NCBI GenBank assembly: GCA_018903185.1
Contig: JAHIQV010000101.1
Span: 1-9,569, forward strand
Direction of reading: 5' to 3'
DNA from: Gammaproteobacteria bacterium
GTDB taxonomy: Bacteria; Pseudomonadota; Gammaproteobacteria; Burkholderiales; Burkholderiaceae_C
Length of the DNA stretch: 9,569 nucleotides
Shown here: piece after piece, positions 1 through 8,952 of the stretch
Layout: each line of letters begins with the position of its first letter
Numbering within the stretch: position 1 is the first letter of the stretch
Program-made: the position numbers and the translations under genes
The notes under the pieces: model-generated
Seen by the model: the letters and a program-made list of their open reading frames with translations, nothing else
Databases searched by the model: none
Told to the model about the DNA's origin: nothing

Positions 1-124
1 CATCGGCGTGCAGTTCCATCCCGAATTCAAGTCCACGCCGTGGGCCGGTCACCCGCTGTTCAACGCCTTCATCAAGGCCGCCGTCGAACAGCACGGCCTG
101 CAAAAACTCAAGGCTGTGGCCTGA
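1..124 (+). CDS. pyrG: CTP synthase, C-terminal end (partial at left edge)
   Basis: Forty codons in the frame beginning at base 2 end at TGA 122-124. They encode the last part of a class I glutamine amidotransferase domain: the stretch VQFHPEFKS carries the His and Glu that complete the Cys-His-Glu triad, and [11 protein letters not shown] is the usual closing helix of CTP synthase. The enzyme makes CTP from UTP, ATP and glutamine in the cytoplasm. FHPEF alone is shared with other amidotransferases. The choice of PyrG rests on the following residues and on kdsA lying 17 bases downstream with eno and ftsB beyond, the order usual in betaproteobacteria. The rest of the gene lies outside the window. 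Confidence 0.9.
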   Translation, partial: IGVQFHPEFKSTPWAGHPLFNAFIKAAVEQHGLQKLKAVA

Positions 125-141
125 AACTGGAAAGCCCACCC

Positions 142-996
142 ATGAAACTCTGCGGATTCGACGTCGGTCTGGACCAGCGCTTCTTCCTGATCGCCGGTAC
201 CTGCTCGATCGAAGGGCTGCAGATGTCCATCGACGTCGCCGGTCAGCTGAAGGAGGCCTGCACCGCGCTGAGCATTCCGCTGATCTACAAAGGTTCTTTC
301 GACAAGGCCAACCGCTCTTCGGGCACCAGCCAGCGCGGCGTCGGCCTGGAGGCGGGTCTGAAGATCCTCGATGAGGTGCGCCGCCAGCTGCAGTTGCCCA
401 TCCTGACCGACGTGCACGATGCATCGCACGTGGCCGAGGTGGCCAGCGTGGTGGACGTGCTGCAGACGCCGGCCTTCCTGTGCCGCCAGACCGATTTCAT
501 CCGCGCCGTGGCCCAGTCCGGCAAGCCGGTGAACATCAAGAAGGGCCAGTTCCTCGCCCCCTGGGACATGAAGAACGTGATCGACAAGGCCCGCGATGCC
601 GCTCGGGAAGCCGGCCTGTCGGAAGACCGCTTTCTGGCCTGCGAACGTGGCGTGAGTTTTGGCTACAACAACCTCGTGGCCGACATGACCAGCCTGGCCG
701 AGATGCGCAAGTCCGGCGCGCCCGTGGTCTTTGACGTGACCCACTCGGTGCAGAAACCGGGCGGACTGGGCTCGGTCAGCGGCGGTGCCCGCAAGATGGT
801 GCCGGTGCTGGCCCGTGCGGGTGTGGCCGCCGGGGTCGCGGGCCTGTTCATGGAAACCCATCCCAAGCCCGCCGAGGCCTGGTCGGACGGCCCCAATGCC
901 GTGCCGCTCAGGCACATGAAGGCGCTGCTCGAAACACTGGTGGCGCTCGATGCCGTCGTCAAAAAAACGCCACTGCTGGAGAACAACTTCCAATGA
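142..996 (+). CDS. kdsA: 3-deoxy-8-phosphooctulonate (KDO-8-P) synthase, metal-dependent type
   Basis: KdsA condenses phosphoenolpyruvate with arabinose 5-phosphate to KDO-8-phosphate, the precursor of the sugar linking lipid A to the lipopolysaccharide core. The 284-residue product has normal length. Family motifs are present: [11 protein letters not shown] (50-60), FLCRQTDFI (112-120), [12 protein letters not shown] (131-142), FGYNNLV (173-179), [11 protein letters not shown] (200-210) and METHP (237-241). Cys21 in AGTCSIEG aligns with the metal-binding Cys of the Aquifex-type enzyme, where the E. coli non-metal enzyme has Asn. His201, Glu238 and Asp249 are the expected other ligands. The open frame extends upstream into pyrG to base 40, but ATG 142 gives the family N-terminus and has GGAAAG at 129-134. 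The gene follows pyrG by 17 bases and overlaps the next gene by four, so co-transcription is likely. Confidence 0.97.
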   Translation: MKLCGFDVGLDQRFFLIAGTCSIEGLQMSIDVAGQLKEACTALSIPLIYKGSFDKANRSSGTSQRGVGLEAGLKILDEVRRQLQLPILTDVHDASHVAEVASVVDVLQTPAFLCRQTDFIRAVAQSGKPVNIKKGQFLAPWDMKNVIDKARDAAREAGLSEDRFLACERGVSFGYNNLVADMTSLAEMRKSGAPVVFDVTHSVQKPGGLGSVSGGARKMVPVLARAGVAAGVAGLFMETHPKPAEAWSDGPNAVPLRHMKALLETLVALDAVVKKTPLLENNFQ

Positions 997-1280
997 GCGC
1001 ATACATCATTGCGGAAGTGACGGTCACCAACGAAGACCAGATGAAACGCTACCGCGAATGGAGCACGCGCGCCATGCAGGAGTTCGGCGCTGAAGTCGTG
1101 GTGCGCGGGGGCCGTGTGGAGCCGCTCGAAGGGGACTGGAACCCGCAACGGGTGGTGGTGCTCCGGTTCAAGGACCTCGCGACCGCACAGGCCTACTACC
1201 GTTCTGAAACCTATACCCATGCCCGCCAGTTGCGGGAAGGCGCGGGCTCGATCCGCATGTTTGCTGTTGAAGGCGTTTGA
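993..1280 (+). CDS. DUF1330 family protein (dimeric alpha-beta barrel fold)
   Basis: The 95-residue product begins [13 protein letters not shown] and contains the DUF1330 pattern: an opening beta strand, then a Tyr/Trp-containing helix ([13 protein letters not shown]), a Gly-rich turn ([14 protein letters not shown]), a strand VVVLRF, and a closing helix with the conserved [22 protein letters not shown]1330 proteins are small cytoplasmic proteins related to the dimeric alpha-beta barrel fold; no reaction is firmly established for the family and I assign none. The start ATG overlaps the kdsA stop (ATGA at 993-996), and GGAG at 978-981 could serve as its ribosome binding site, so translation is probably coupled to kdsA. 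A role linked to lipopolysaccharide synthesis or glycolysis is only a guess from position. Confidence 0.88.
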   Translation: MSAYIIAEVTVTNEDQMKRYREWSTRAMQEFGAEVVVRGGRVEPLEGDWNPQRVVVLRFKDLATAQAYYRSETYTHARQLREGAGSIRMFAVEGV

Positions 1281-1290
1281 CCGGATTCCC

Positions 1291-1345
1291 GTGATCTACG
1301 TCTTCATCCTGGGATTGATTGTGTTGATCTATTTTGGATTTTTTT

Positions 1346-1347
<2 letters not shown>
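1291..1347 (+). CDS. possible 18-residue hydrophobic membrane peptide upstream of eno
   Basis: A GTG-initiated reading frame would encode MIYVFILGLIVLIYFGFF, long enough for about one membrane pass and lacking any charged residue. It fills most of the gap between the DUF1330 gene (stop at 1280) and eno (start at 1357). Its TGA at 1345-1347 overlaps the enolase Shine-Dalgarno sequence, as expected of translational coupling. Eight of the first nine codons end in G or C, like the neighbouring genes, although the stretch as a whole is T-rich. Against it, no Shine-Dalgarno sequence sits at the right distance from GTG 1291 (GAAGG at 1269-1273 is 17 bases away), and so short a frame could arise by chance in a T-rich leader. 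I do not recognise a named family. Confidence 0.33.
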
Positions 1348-2640
<1,293 letters not shown>

Positions 2641-2661
2641 TGTCTGCGGGCCTCTTGCGCC

Positions 2662-2669
2662 GATAGACT
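2662..2669 (+). promoter_or_regulatory. -10-like box before ftsB
   Basis: The 38-base gap between eno and ftsB contains GATAGACT ending nine bases before ATG 2679, and no Shine-Dalgarno sequence is seen. Its position resembles the boxes before the DUF455, dbpA and DUF3297 genes. A convincing -35 element is absent (TTGAAG at 2632-2637 is too far away), so this is a weak call. ftsB may simply be read from the eno transcript. Confidence 0.25.
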
Positions 2670-2678
2670 CCTGCCACC

Positions 2679-2963
2679 ATGGGTTCACGCTTCATCCCCG
2701 CCCTGCTGATCACGCTGCTGCTCGTGCTGCACGCCCAGCTCTGGTTCGGCCGGGGCAGCGTGCCCACGGTGTCGGGCATGAAGCAGGAACTGGCCCGGCT
2801 GGAGCGCAGCAACCGCGAGGCCAAGCTGCGCAACGACCAGCTGGCCAGCGAGGTGCGCGACCTGCAAGAGGGCCTGGACATGGTGGAAGAGCTGGCCCGC
2901 CAGAATCTGGGCATGGTCAAGCCCAACGAGGTCTTTGTCCAGATCGCGCAGACCCGGCCCTGA
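2679..2963 (+). CDS. ftsB: cell division protein FtsB
   Basis: FtsB is a small bitopic inner-membrane protein that forms the FtsQ-FtsB-FtsL complex and helps activate septal peptidoglycan synthesis. The 94-residue product has the expected layout: a short cytoplasmic N-terminus, one membrane helix at about residues 5-23 (FIPALLITLLLVLHAQLWF), the conserved juxtamembrane Gly-rich turn (GRGSVPTV), a heptad-like coiled coil at about 34-70 (MKQELARLERSNREAKLRND), and the closing motif VEELARQNLGMVKPNEVFVQ. Location directly after eno matches proteobacteria generally. ATG 2679 places the membrane helix correctly, although no clear Shine-Dalgarno sequence precedes it. The gene ends 41 bases before the next candidate start. 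Confidence 0.95.
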   Translation: MGSRFIPALLITLLLVLHAQLWFGRGSVPTVSGMKQELARLERSNREAKLRNDQLASEVRDLQEGLDMVEELARQNLGMVKPNEVFVQIAQTRP

Positions 2964-3004
2964 GCGGCTGAGCGTCTTTCGCGCATCACAGTCACCGCAC
3001 GTCG

Positions 3005-3697
3005 TTGAACGCCCCACCTGTGGCCACAACGATCACGCTGCTGGGTGGTGAATCCACCGGCAAGTCCGACCTGGCGCAGGCACTGTGCCGACACCTCAAC
3101 GAAGGGCTCCACATCCCCACCGCACTCGTTGCCGAACAACTCCGGCACTGGTGCGAGACCATGGGTCGCGCGCCGCGCGCCGATGAACAGTCCGCTCGCG
3201 CGGCCGAGCAGACAGCGCTCATCGCGCAGGCTGCCAGCCAGCATGGTGTGGAGCTCGTGGTGGCCGATACCACCTCGCTCGTGATCGCGGCCTACAGCGA
3301 GCTGTACTTCAACGACACCTCACTGCTGCCCGCCGCCCGGGCCGAACAGCGCGGCTACGACCTGACGTTGCTGATGGGGCTGGACCTGCCCTGGGTCGCC
3401 GACGGCCTGTTTCGCGACAGCCTAGCCGTGCGCGACGCCACCGACGCGGTGCTGCGGCGCGAGCTGCAGATCGCCGGCGTGCGTTACCAGACCATCTATG
3501 GAAAGGGGCCAGCGCGTCTGCAGCAGGCCTTGAGGGCCATCGGCAAGCACCTCGGCCGGCCGCTGCTGGCCGACGATCCGGCGCTGCGTCTGGGCCGGGG
3601 CCGCTGGGTCTGTGAGAGCTGCAGCGACCCGGACTGTGAACACCGCCTGTTCAGCCAGCTGGTGACCACCGATCACACCAAAGACCCGCCACCATGA
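3005..3697 (+). CDS. NadR-like P-loop kinase/AAA-type ATPase with C-terminal Cys/His knuckle
   Basis: The 230-residue product resembles the ribosylnicotinamide kinase domain of NadR. It has a Walker A loop GGESTGKS (14-21), a second-strand acid in VVADTTS (Asp88), and YDLTLLMGLDLPWVADGLFRD (118-138), in which the PWVADG segment is characteristic of NadR kinase domains. Neither the nucleotidyltransferase nor the repressor domain of full NadR is present. A C-terminal extension carries Cys203, Cys206, Cys211 and His213 (C-x2-C-x4-C-x-H), a likely zinc site and odd for this family. No ATG precedes Walker A: the frame is open only from 2972, and the starts available are TTG 3005 (used here) or GTG 3020, neither with a clear ribosome binding site. 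The stop overlaps the next start (ATGA 3694-3697). Nicotinamide riboside phosphorylation is plausible but unproven; another small-molecule kinase is possible. Confidence 0.8.
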   Translation: MNAPPVATTITLLGGESTGKSDLAQALCRHLNEGLHIPTALVAEQLRHWCETMGRAPRADEQSARAAEQTALIAQAASQHGVELVVADTTSLVIAAYSELYFNDTSLLPAARAEQRGYDLTLLMGLDLPWVADGLFRDSLAVRDATDAVLRRELQIAGVRYQTIYGKGPARLQQALRAIGKHLGRPLLADDPALRLGRGRWVCESCSDPDCEHRLFSQLVTTDHTKDPPP

Positions 3698-4926
3698 TCC
3701 CGGCACAACCCTTGCCCGACTTCCGCTCTCCCGATTTCCTGCGCACGCACGTGCGCGACTGCATGGCCTTCTACCACCCGCGGGCCATCGACCCCAGCGG
3801 CGGTCTGTTCCATTTTTTCCGGGACAACGGCGAGGTCTACGACCGCCACACCCGCCACCTGGTCAGCAGCACCCGCTTCGTCGTCACCTACGCCATGGCC
3901 GTGCGCTCGGGGGCCGATGCCTCGCACCGCCAGGCACTGGCCCACGCCTTCGACTTCCTGCGCCGCGCGCACCGCGACCCCCACAGCGGTGGCTACACCT
4001 GGCTGCTGGACTGGCGCGACGGAAAAAAGACCGTGCTCGACGGCACCCAGCACGCCTACGGCCTGGCCTTCGTCCTGCTGGCGCACGCCCACGCCTTCAT
4101 GGCCGGTCTGCCCGAGGCGCACGCCGGCATCGCCGAAACCTTTGAGTTGCTGGAGCAGCGTTTCTGGGAACCAGGCCACGGCCTCTACGCCGACGAGATC
4201 GGCCCCGACGGGGTGCTCAGCGACTACCGGGGCCAGAACGCCAACATGCACCTGTGTGAGGCGCTGCTGGCCGCCTTCGACGCCACCGGCGAAACCCGCT
4301 ACCTGGTCCGCGCCGAGCGACTGGCCGACCACATCTGCATCCGGCAGGCGGCGCTGGCCGATGGCCTGGTGTGGGAGCACTACCGCGCCGACTGGTCGGT
4401 CGACTGGGACTACAACAGGGACGACAGGAGCAACCTCTTCCGCCCTTGGGGTTTCCAGCCCGGCCACCTGACCGAATGGGCCAAGCTGTTGCTGCTGCTC
4501 GATCAGCGCCGCCCACGCGCCGACCACCTGCCGCGCGCCCGGTTCTTCTTCGACACCGCGATGGCGAAGTCGTGGGACACGCTACACGGCGGCCTGTTCT
4601 ACGGCTTCGCGCCCGACGGCAGCGTGTGCGACAGCGACAAATATTTCTGGGTCCAGGCCGAATCTGTCGCCACCGCCGCGCGCCTGGCCAGCGTCACGGG
4701 CGAAACCCGCTACTGGGCCGACTACGACCGCCTGTGGGCTTACGCCTGGCAGCATTTCGTGGACCATCAACACGGCGCCTGGTGGCGCATCCTGCGCGCC
4801 GACAACTCAAAAATCAGCGACGAAAAAAGCCCTGCGGGCAAGGTGGACTACCACACCATGGGGGCGTGCTACGACGTCCTCGACACACTGGGCCAGGGCG
4901 CGCGGCGGCTGCGCGCGACGACCTGA
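3694..4926 (+). CDS. AGE-family sugar epimerase/isomerase (mannose isomerase-like)
   Basis: This 410-residue protein belongs to the N-acylglucosamine 2-epimerase family, (alpha/alpha)6-barrel enzymes including GlcNAc 2-epimerase, mannose isomerase and the sulfoquinovose isomerase YihS. Family landmarks in order are TRFVVTYAMA with Arg61, GTQHAYGLAF (117-126), QNANMHLCEALLAA with His186, PWGFQPGHLTEWAKLL with His258 and Glu261, WVQAES with Glu323, and KVDYHTMGACYDVLD with His387. The three His plus Glu residues match the catalytic set of the YihS/mannose isomerase branch. An aldose-ketose isomerase of mannose or a related hexose is favoured over GlcNAc 2-epimerase, but the substrate cannot be read from sequence. 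No signal peptide is seen, so it acts in the cytoplasm. It overlaps the NadR-like gene by four bases and converges on hslO with only 12 bases between. Confidence 0.88.
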   Translation: MIPAQPLPDFRSPDFLRTHVRDCMAFYHPRAIDPSGGLFHFFRDNGEVYDRHTRHLVSSTRFVVTYAMAVRSGADASHRQALAHAFDFLRRAHRDPHSGGYTWLLDWRDGKKTVLDGTQHAYGLAFVLLAHAHAFMAGLPEAHAGIAETFELLEQRFWEPGHGLYADEIGPDGVLSDYRGQNANMHLCEALLAAFDATGETRYLVRAERLADHICIRQAALADGLVWEHYRADWSVDWDYNRDDRSNLFRPWGFQPGHLTEWAKLLLLLDQRRPRADHLPRARFFFDTAMAKSWDTLHGGLFYGFAPDGSVCDSDKYFWVQAESVATAARLASVTGETRYWADYDRLWAYAWQHFVDHQHGAWWRILRADNSKISDEKSPAGKVDYHTMGACYDVLDTLGQGARRLRATT

Positions 4927-4938
4927 CCCCGCCGCCGT

Positions 4939-5919
4939 TCACTGGAGATGGGGTGTGGCGGGCGGCTGCGCGTGCGGCTGCAGAAACACCTGCGCCGCAT
5001 CCACCGGGTCAAACCGGTACATCGCACCGCAGAAGTCGCAGCCCACCTCCACCTGACCCTGCTCGGTGATGATCGATTCGATCTCGTCGCGCCCCAGGCT
5101 GCGCAGCATGCTGCTCACGCGCTCGCGCGAGCAGGTGCAGGCAAAACGCGGGCCTTCCTCGCCCGCCAGGGGCTCGAAGCGGCGCAGGTCTTCTTCCCAG
5201 AACAGGCGGTGCAGGATCGTCTCGGCGTCCAGCTCCAGCAGCTCCTCACGCTTGAGGCTGGCGGCCAGGATGGCAATGCGGTTGTAGTCCTCGTTCCGGC
5301 CGATCTGGTCTTCGTCGCTGGCCACCGCGCCCGCACCGGCCAGGTTGGCCTCGCCCTGCAGCGGCAGGCGCTGGATCAGCAGGCCCGCCGCCACCTTGTC
5401 ATTCGCGGCCAACACCAGGCGTGTGTCGAGTTGCTCGCTCTGCAGCATGTAGTGTTCGATCACTTCGCTGAGCTTTTCCAGCTTCTCGTGGCGGTCACCA
5501 AACAGCGGCACCACGCCCTGGTAAGGCTGCTGGCCCGGCTGGCGGTCTTTCGGGTCGAGCGTGATCGCGCAGCGCCCCTGGTTGTTCACGTTGACCATGT
5601 GCGAGAGCGGCGCATCGGCCGCCACCTCGCCCAACACCGTGGCCGTGGCGCGCAGGCTCAGGTCGGGCTGCACCTCGGCCACGGCGAGCTTCACCGGGCC
5701 GTCGCCCATGATCTGCATCACCAGCGCACCGTTGAACTTGATATTGGCCTGCATCAGCGTGGCCGCGGCCGTCATCTCGCCCAGCAGTTCCTGCACCGCC
5801 GCGGGATAGCCGCCCGCCTGTTCGCGCCGGTGCAGGATGTCGGTCCAGGCATCGGTCAGGCGCACCAGCATGCCGCGCACCGGCAGGCCTTCAAACATGA
5901 ATTTGTGGAGTTCGGACAA
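4939..5919 (-). CDS. hslO: redox-regulated molecular chaperone Hsp33 (TTG start)
   Basis: Hsp33 is a cytoplasmic holdase activated by oxidative unfolding. The 326-residue product starts with the typical SELHKFMFEGLPVRG segment and contains GEMTAAATLMQANIKFNG (47-64), LDPKDRQPGQQPYQGVVPL (121-139) and the C-terminal zinc redox switch: C-x-C at Cys261/Cys263 (FACTCSRERV) and C-x2-C at Cys294/Cys297 (GCDFCGAMYRF). All four switch cysteines are intact. The family N-terminus requires TTG at 5917-5919; the first in-frame ATG is seven codons later (5898) and would remove the conserved start, so TTG is preferred. GAAAG lies a few bases upstream on this strand. It follows the carbonic anhydrase-like gene by 38 bases and probably shares its transcript. 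Confidence 0.96.
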   Translation of the reverse strand: MSELHKFMFEGLPVRGMLVRLTDAWTDILHRREQAGGYPAAVQELLGEMTAAATLMQANIKFNGALVMQIMGDGPVKLAVAEVQPDLSLRATATVLGEVAADAPLSHMVNVNNQGRCAITLDPKDRQPGQQPYQGVVPLFGDRHEKLEKLSEVIEHYMLQSEQLDTRLVLAANDKVAAGLLIQRLPLQGEANLAGAGAVASDEDQIGRNEDYNRIAILAASLKREELLELDAETILHRLFWEEDLRRFEPLAGEEGPRFACTCSRERVSSMLRSLGRDEIESIITEQGQVEVGCDFCGAMYRFDPVDAAQVFLQPHAQPPATPHLQ

Positions 5920-5957
5920 GGGGTTCTTTCGATTCGGTCAACGCTGGCAGATCGGGG

Positions 5958-6482
5958 TCAACCGATCTTTTTCAAGCCGCGCCTGAAGCGCTCCGCGTTC
6001 TCGACATAGTGTTTCGCGCTCTGGCGCAAGCCTTCGATCTGCTCGGGTGTGAGCTGGCGCACCACCTTGGCGGGGCTGCCGATGATCATGGAGCCATCGG
6101 GAAATTCTTTGCCCTCGGTCACCAGCGCGCCCGCGCCCACCAGGCAGTTCCTGCCGATCTTCGCGCCGTTGAGCACGATGGCACCGATGCCGATCAGCGA
6201 TTCGTCGCCGACGGTGCAGCCGTGCAGCATCACCTGATGGCCCACGGTGACATGGGCGCCGATGGTCAAGGGCAACCCGTCGTCGGCGTGCAGCACGCTG
6301 CCGTCCTGGATGTTGCTGCCGGTGCCGATGGTGATGGTGGCCGTGTCGCCGCGCACCGTGGTGCCGAACCACACGCTCGCGTGCTCGCCCAGGCTCACAT
6401 CCCCGATCACCAACGCGTTCTCGGCCACCCAGGCCGAATCGGCCACGCGCGGCGCCACGCCATCGAGTTCATAAATCGCCAT
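5958..6482 (-). CDS. gamma-class carbonic anhydrase-like protein (YrdA/PaaY group)
   Basis: The 174-residue product is a left-handed beta-helix protein of hexapeptide repeats (for example VIGDVSLGEHASVWFG, GAKIGRNCLVGAGALV) with a C-terminal helix. Zinc ligands of the gamma carbonic anhydrase type are present: His65 (SVLHAD), His82 (VGHQ) and His87 (MLHGC), together with Arg44, Asp46 and Gln59. Such proteins form trimers with metal at subunit interfaces. Relatives include true carbonic anhydrases, YrdA and the thioesterase PaaY, so catalytic activity here is not certain. The frame opens at 6530, but ATG 6482 gives the family start MAIYELDG and has GGAGA (+ strand 6491-6495) at proper spacing. 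It leads the operon containing hslO and is divergent from the DUF455 gene, 71 bases apart. Confidence 0.92.
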   Translation of the reverse strand: MAIYELDGVAPRVADSAWVAENALVIGDVSLGEHASVWFGTTVRGDTATITIGTGSNIQDGSVLHADDGLPLTIGAHVTVGHQVMLHGCTVGDESLIGIGAIVLNGAKIGRNCLVGAGALVTEGKEFPDGSMIIGSPAKVVRQLTPEQIEGLRQSAKHYVENAERFRRGLKKIG

Positions 6483-6538
6483 GCCGGGTGTCTCCAATCC
6501 TGGTTGTTGTTGCGGGGCCCAGGGGGCCACACGCGAAA

Positions 6539-6552
6539 CCTAGAATTGTAGG
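6539..6552. promoter_or_regulatory. near-palindromic divergent -10 region
   Basis: CCTAGAATTGTAGG is symmetric except for one base pair on each side of the central AATT. Read on the + strand it contains TAGAAT (6541-6546), five of six matching the -10 consensus and ending seven bases before ATG 6554. On the - strand it contains TACAAT (6550 down to 6545), also five of six, which would give the carbonic anhydrase-like gene a leader of about 55 bases. Good -35 boxes are not seen in either direction. Two -10 elements sharing bases would make the divergent promoters compete; the symmetry could also be a binding site. Confidence 0.42.
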
Positions 6553-6553
6553 G

Positions 6554-7423
6554 ATGCAGCGCCCCGATGACCGCCCCCCTTCCGACATGCCCGGCACCAG
6601 CCTGAGGGAACGCGCCTTGCACACGCTCTGCATCCCCGACCCGGGCCACAAGGCCCGCGCGGCTCTGGCGCTGTGGGCCGCCCTGGGTGCGTGCGCCGAT
6701 GCGGATCGATGCCTCGACGCCCTGCGCCCCAACGACCCCCTGAACCCCGTGCCCGGCGCTCCCCTGCCGGGTCGACCGGACCGACCCGCCCTGGTGCCAC
6801 CCGTGGACGTGCCGCACCGTTCGCCCTTCACCGCCGAGGGCCTGGCGGCGCTGTTGCACGCGGTGTGCCACATCGAATTCAACGCCATCAACCTGGCGCT
6901 CGATGCGGTCTGGCGCTTCGCCGGCATGCCCGTCGACTTCTACCGCGACTGGCTGCGCGTGGCCGCGGAAGAGGCCACCCACTTCGGCCTGCTGCACACG
7001 CACCTGCAAAGCCTGGGCTTCCACTACGGCGACTTCCCCGCGCACGATGGCCTGTGGGAAATGTGCGTGAAGACACAGCACGACATCACCGCGCGCATGG
7101 CGCTGGTGCCGCGCACGCTCGAAGCGCGCGGGCTCGACGCCACCCCGCTGATCCAGGCCCGGCTGCGCAAGGTCAACACCCCCGCAGCCCTGCGCACCGT
7201 CGATATCCTCGACGTGATCCTGCGCGACGAGATCGGCCATGTCGCCATCGGCAACCGCTGGTACGGCTGGCTCTGCGCGCAGCAGGGCCTGGACCTGCTG
7301 GCGCACTACCGCCTGCTGGCCCGCACGCACAGCGCCCCGCGCCTGAGGCCGCCGTTCAACGACGCGGCCCGGCGCGAGGCCGGCTTCAGCCAGCAGGAAC
7401 TTGACGACCTGCATGGCGCCTGA
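6554..7423 (+). CDS. DUF455 family ferritin-like diiron protein
   Basis: The 289-residue product matches the DUF455 family, ferritin-like proteins related to the diiron tRNA hydroxylase MiaE. Candidate iron ligands follow the diiron four-helix pattern: Glu108 (CHIEFNAINLALD), Glu140 with His143 (AAEEATHFGLL), Glu190 (RTLEARGLD) and Glu226 with His229 (RDEIGHVAIGNRW). The reaction is unknown; oxidation of a substrate using a diiron centre is an inference from fold and ligands. The frame is open back to ATG 6488, but that would run through the divergent promoter and add 22 residues. ATG 6554, just after the -10-like TAGAAT, is preferred; ATG 6587 is another option. No Shine-Dalgarno sequence precedes 6554, suggesting a very short or absent leader. 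Stop at 7421-7423. Confidence 0.88.
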   Translation: MQRPDDRPPSDMPGTSLRERALHTLCIPDPGHKARAALALWAALGACADADRCLDALRPNDPLNPVPGAPLPGRPDRPALVPPVDVPHRSPFTAEGLAALLHAVCHIEFNAINLALDAVWRFAGMPVDFYRDWLRVAAEEATHFGLLHTHLQSLGFHYGDFPAHDGLWEMCVKTQHDITARMALVPRTLEARGLDATPLIQARLRKVNTPAALRTVDILDVILRDEIGHVAIGNRWYGWLCAQQGLDLLAHYRLLARTHSAPRLRPPFNDAARREAGFSQQELDDLHGA

Positions 7424-7482
7424 GACCGCGGACCGTTCCGGCCCGACAACCCCGGTGCGGTCGCTGCCATCGGGCAAAAACC

Positions 7483-7488
7483 GATAAT
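7483..7488 (+). promoter_or_regulatory. -10 box of dbpA inside a palindrome
   Basis: GATAAT matches five of six -10 consensus bases and ends five bases before ATG 7494, with no Shine-Dalgarno sequence. It lies within the perfect palindrome CCGATAATCGG (7481-7491); another ATCGG occurs at 7469-7473, able to pair with CCGAT at 7481-7485. No clear -35 is seen. Transcription would begin at or next to the start codon, predicting a leaderless or nearly leaderless dbpA mRNA. Confidence 0.45.
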
Positions 7489-7493
7489 CGGGG

Positions 7494-8900
<1,407 letters not shown>

Positions 8901-8940
8901 TGCCGCCGGACCGCCGCCTGCCGACCCCCCAGAACTCCCC

Positions 8941-8950
8941 GAAAATAGAC
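8941..8950 (+). promoter_or_regulatory. -10-like box before the DUF3297 gene
   Basis: The 52-base gap after dbpA is C-rich and then shows the A-rich GAAAATAGAC, ending two bases before ATG 8953, with no Shine-Dalgarno sequence. GAAAAT matches four of six -10 bases. Its placement resembles the boxes upstream of dbpA and the DUF455 gene. No -35 element is visible, so read-through from dbpA remains possible. Confidence 0.28.
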
Positions 8951-8952
8951 CC

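Noticed and set aside
1331..1345. T-rich run before eno, considered as a terminator
   Set aside because: No stable GC-rich hairpin precedes the T run, and it sits directly before the eno ribosome binding site inside an apparent operon.
4898..4916. GCGCGC inverted repeat with a 7-base loop near the end of the AGE gene, considered as a terminator
   Set aside because: It lies inside the coding sequence, has no following T tract, and such repeats are common at this GC content.
4948..6009. 353-codon + strand frame opposite hslO
   Set aside because: The Hsp33 zinc cysteines and N-terminus are clear on the other strand; this frame is its His/Arg/Gln-rich shadow.
7425..7462. GACCGC...GCGGTC inverted repeat after the DUF455 gene, considered as a terminator
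   Set aside because: The stem is only six bases with a loop of over 20 and no T tract follows, so it does not meet the form of an intrinsic terminator.
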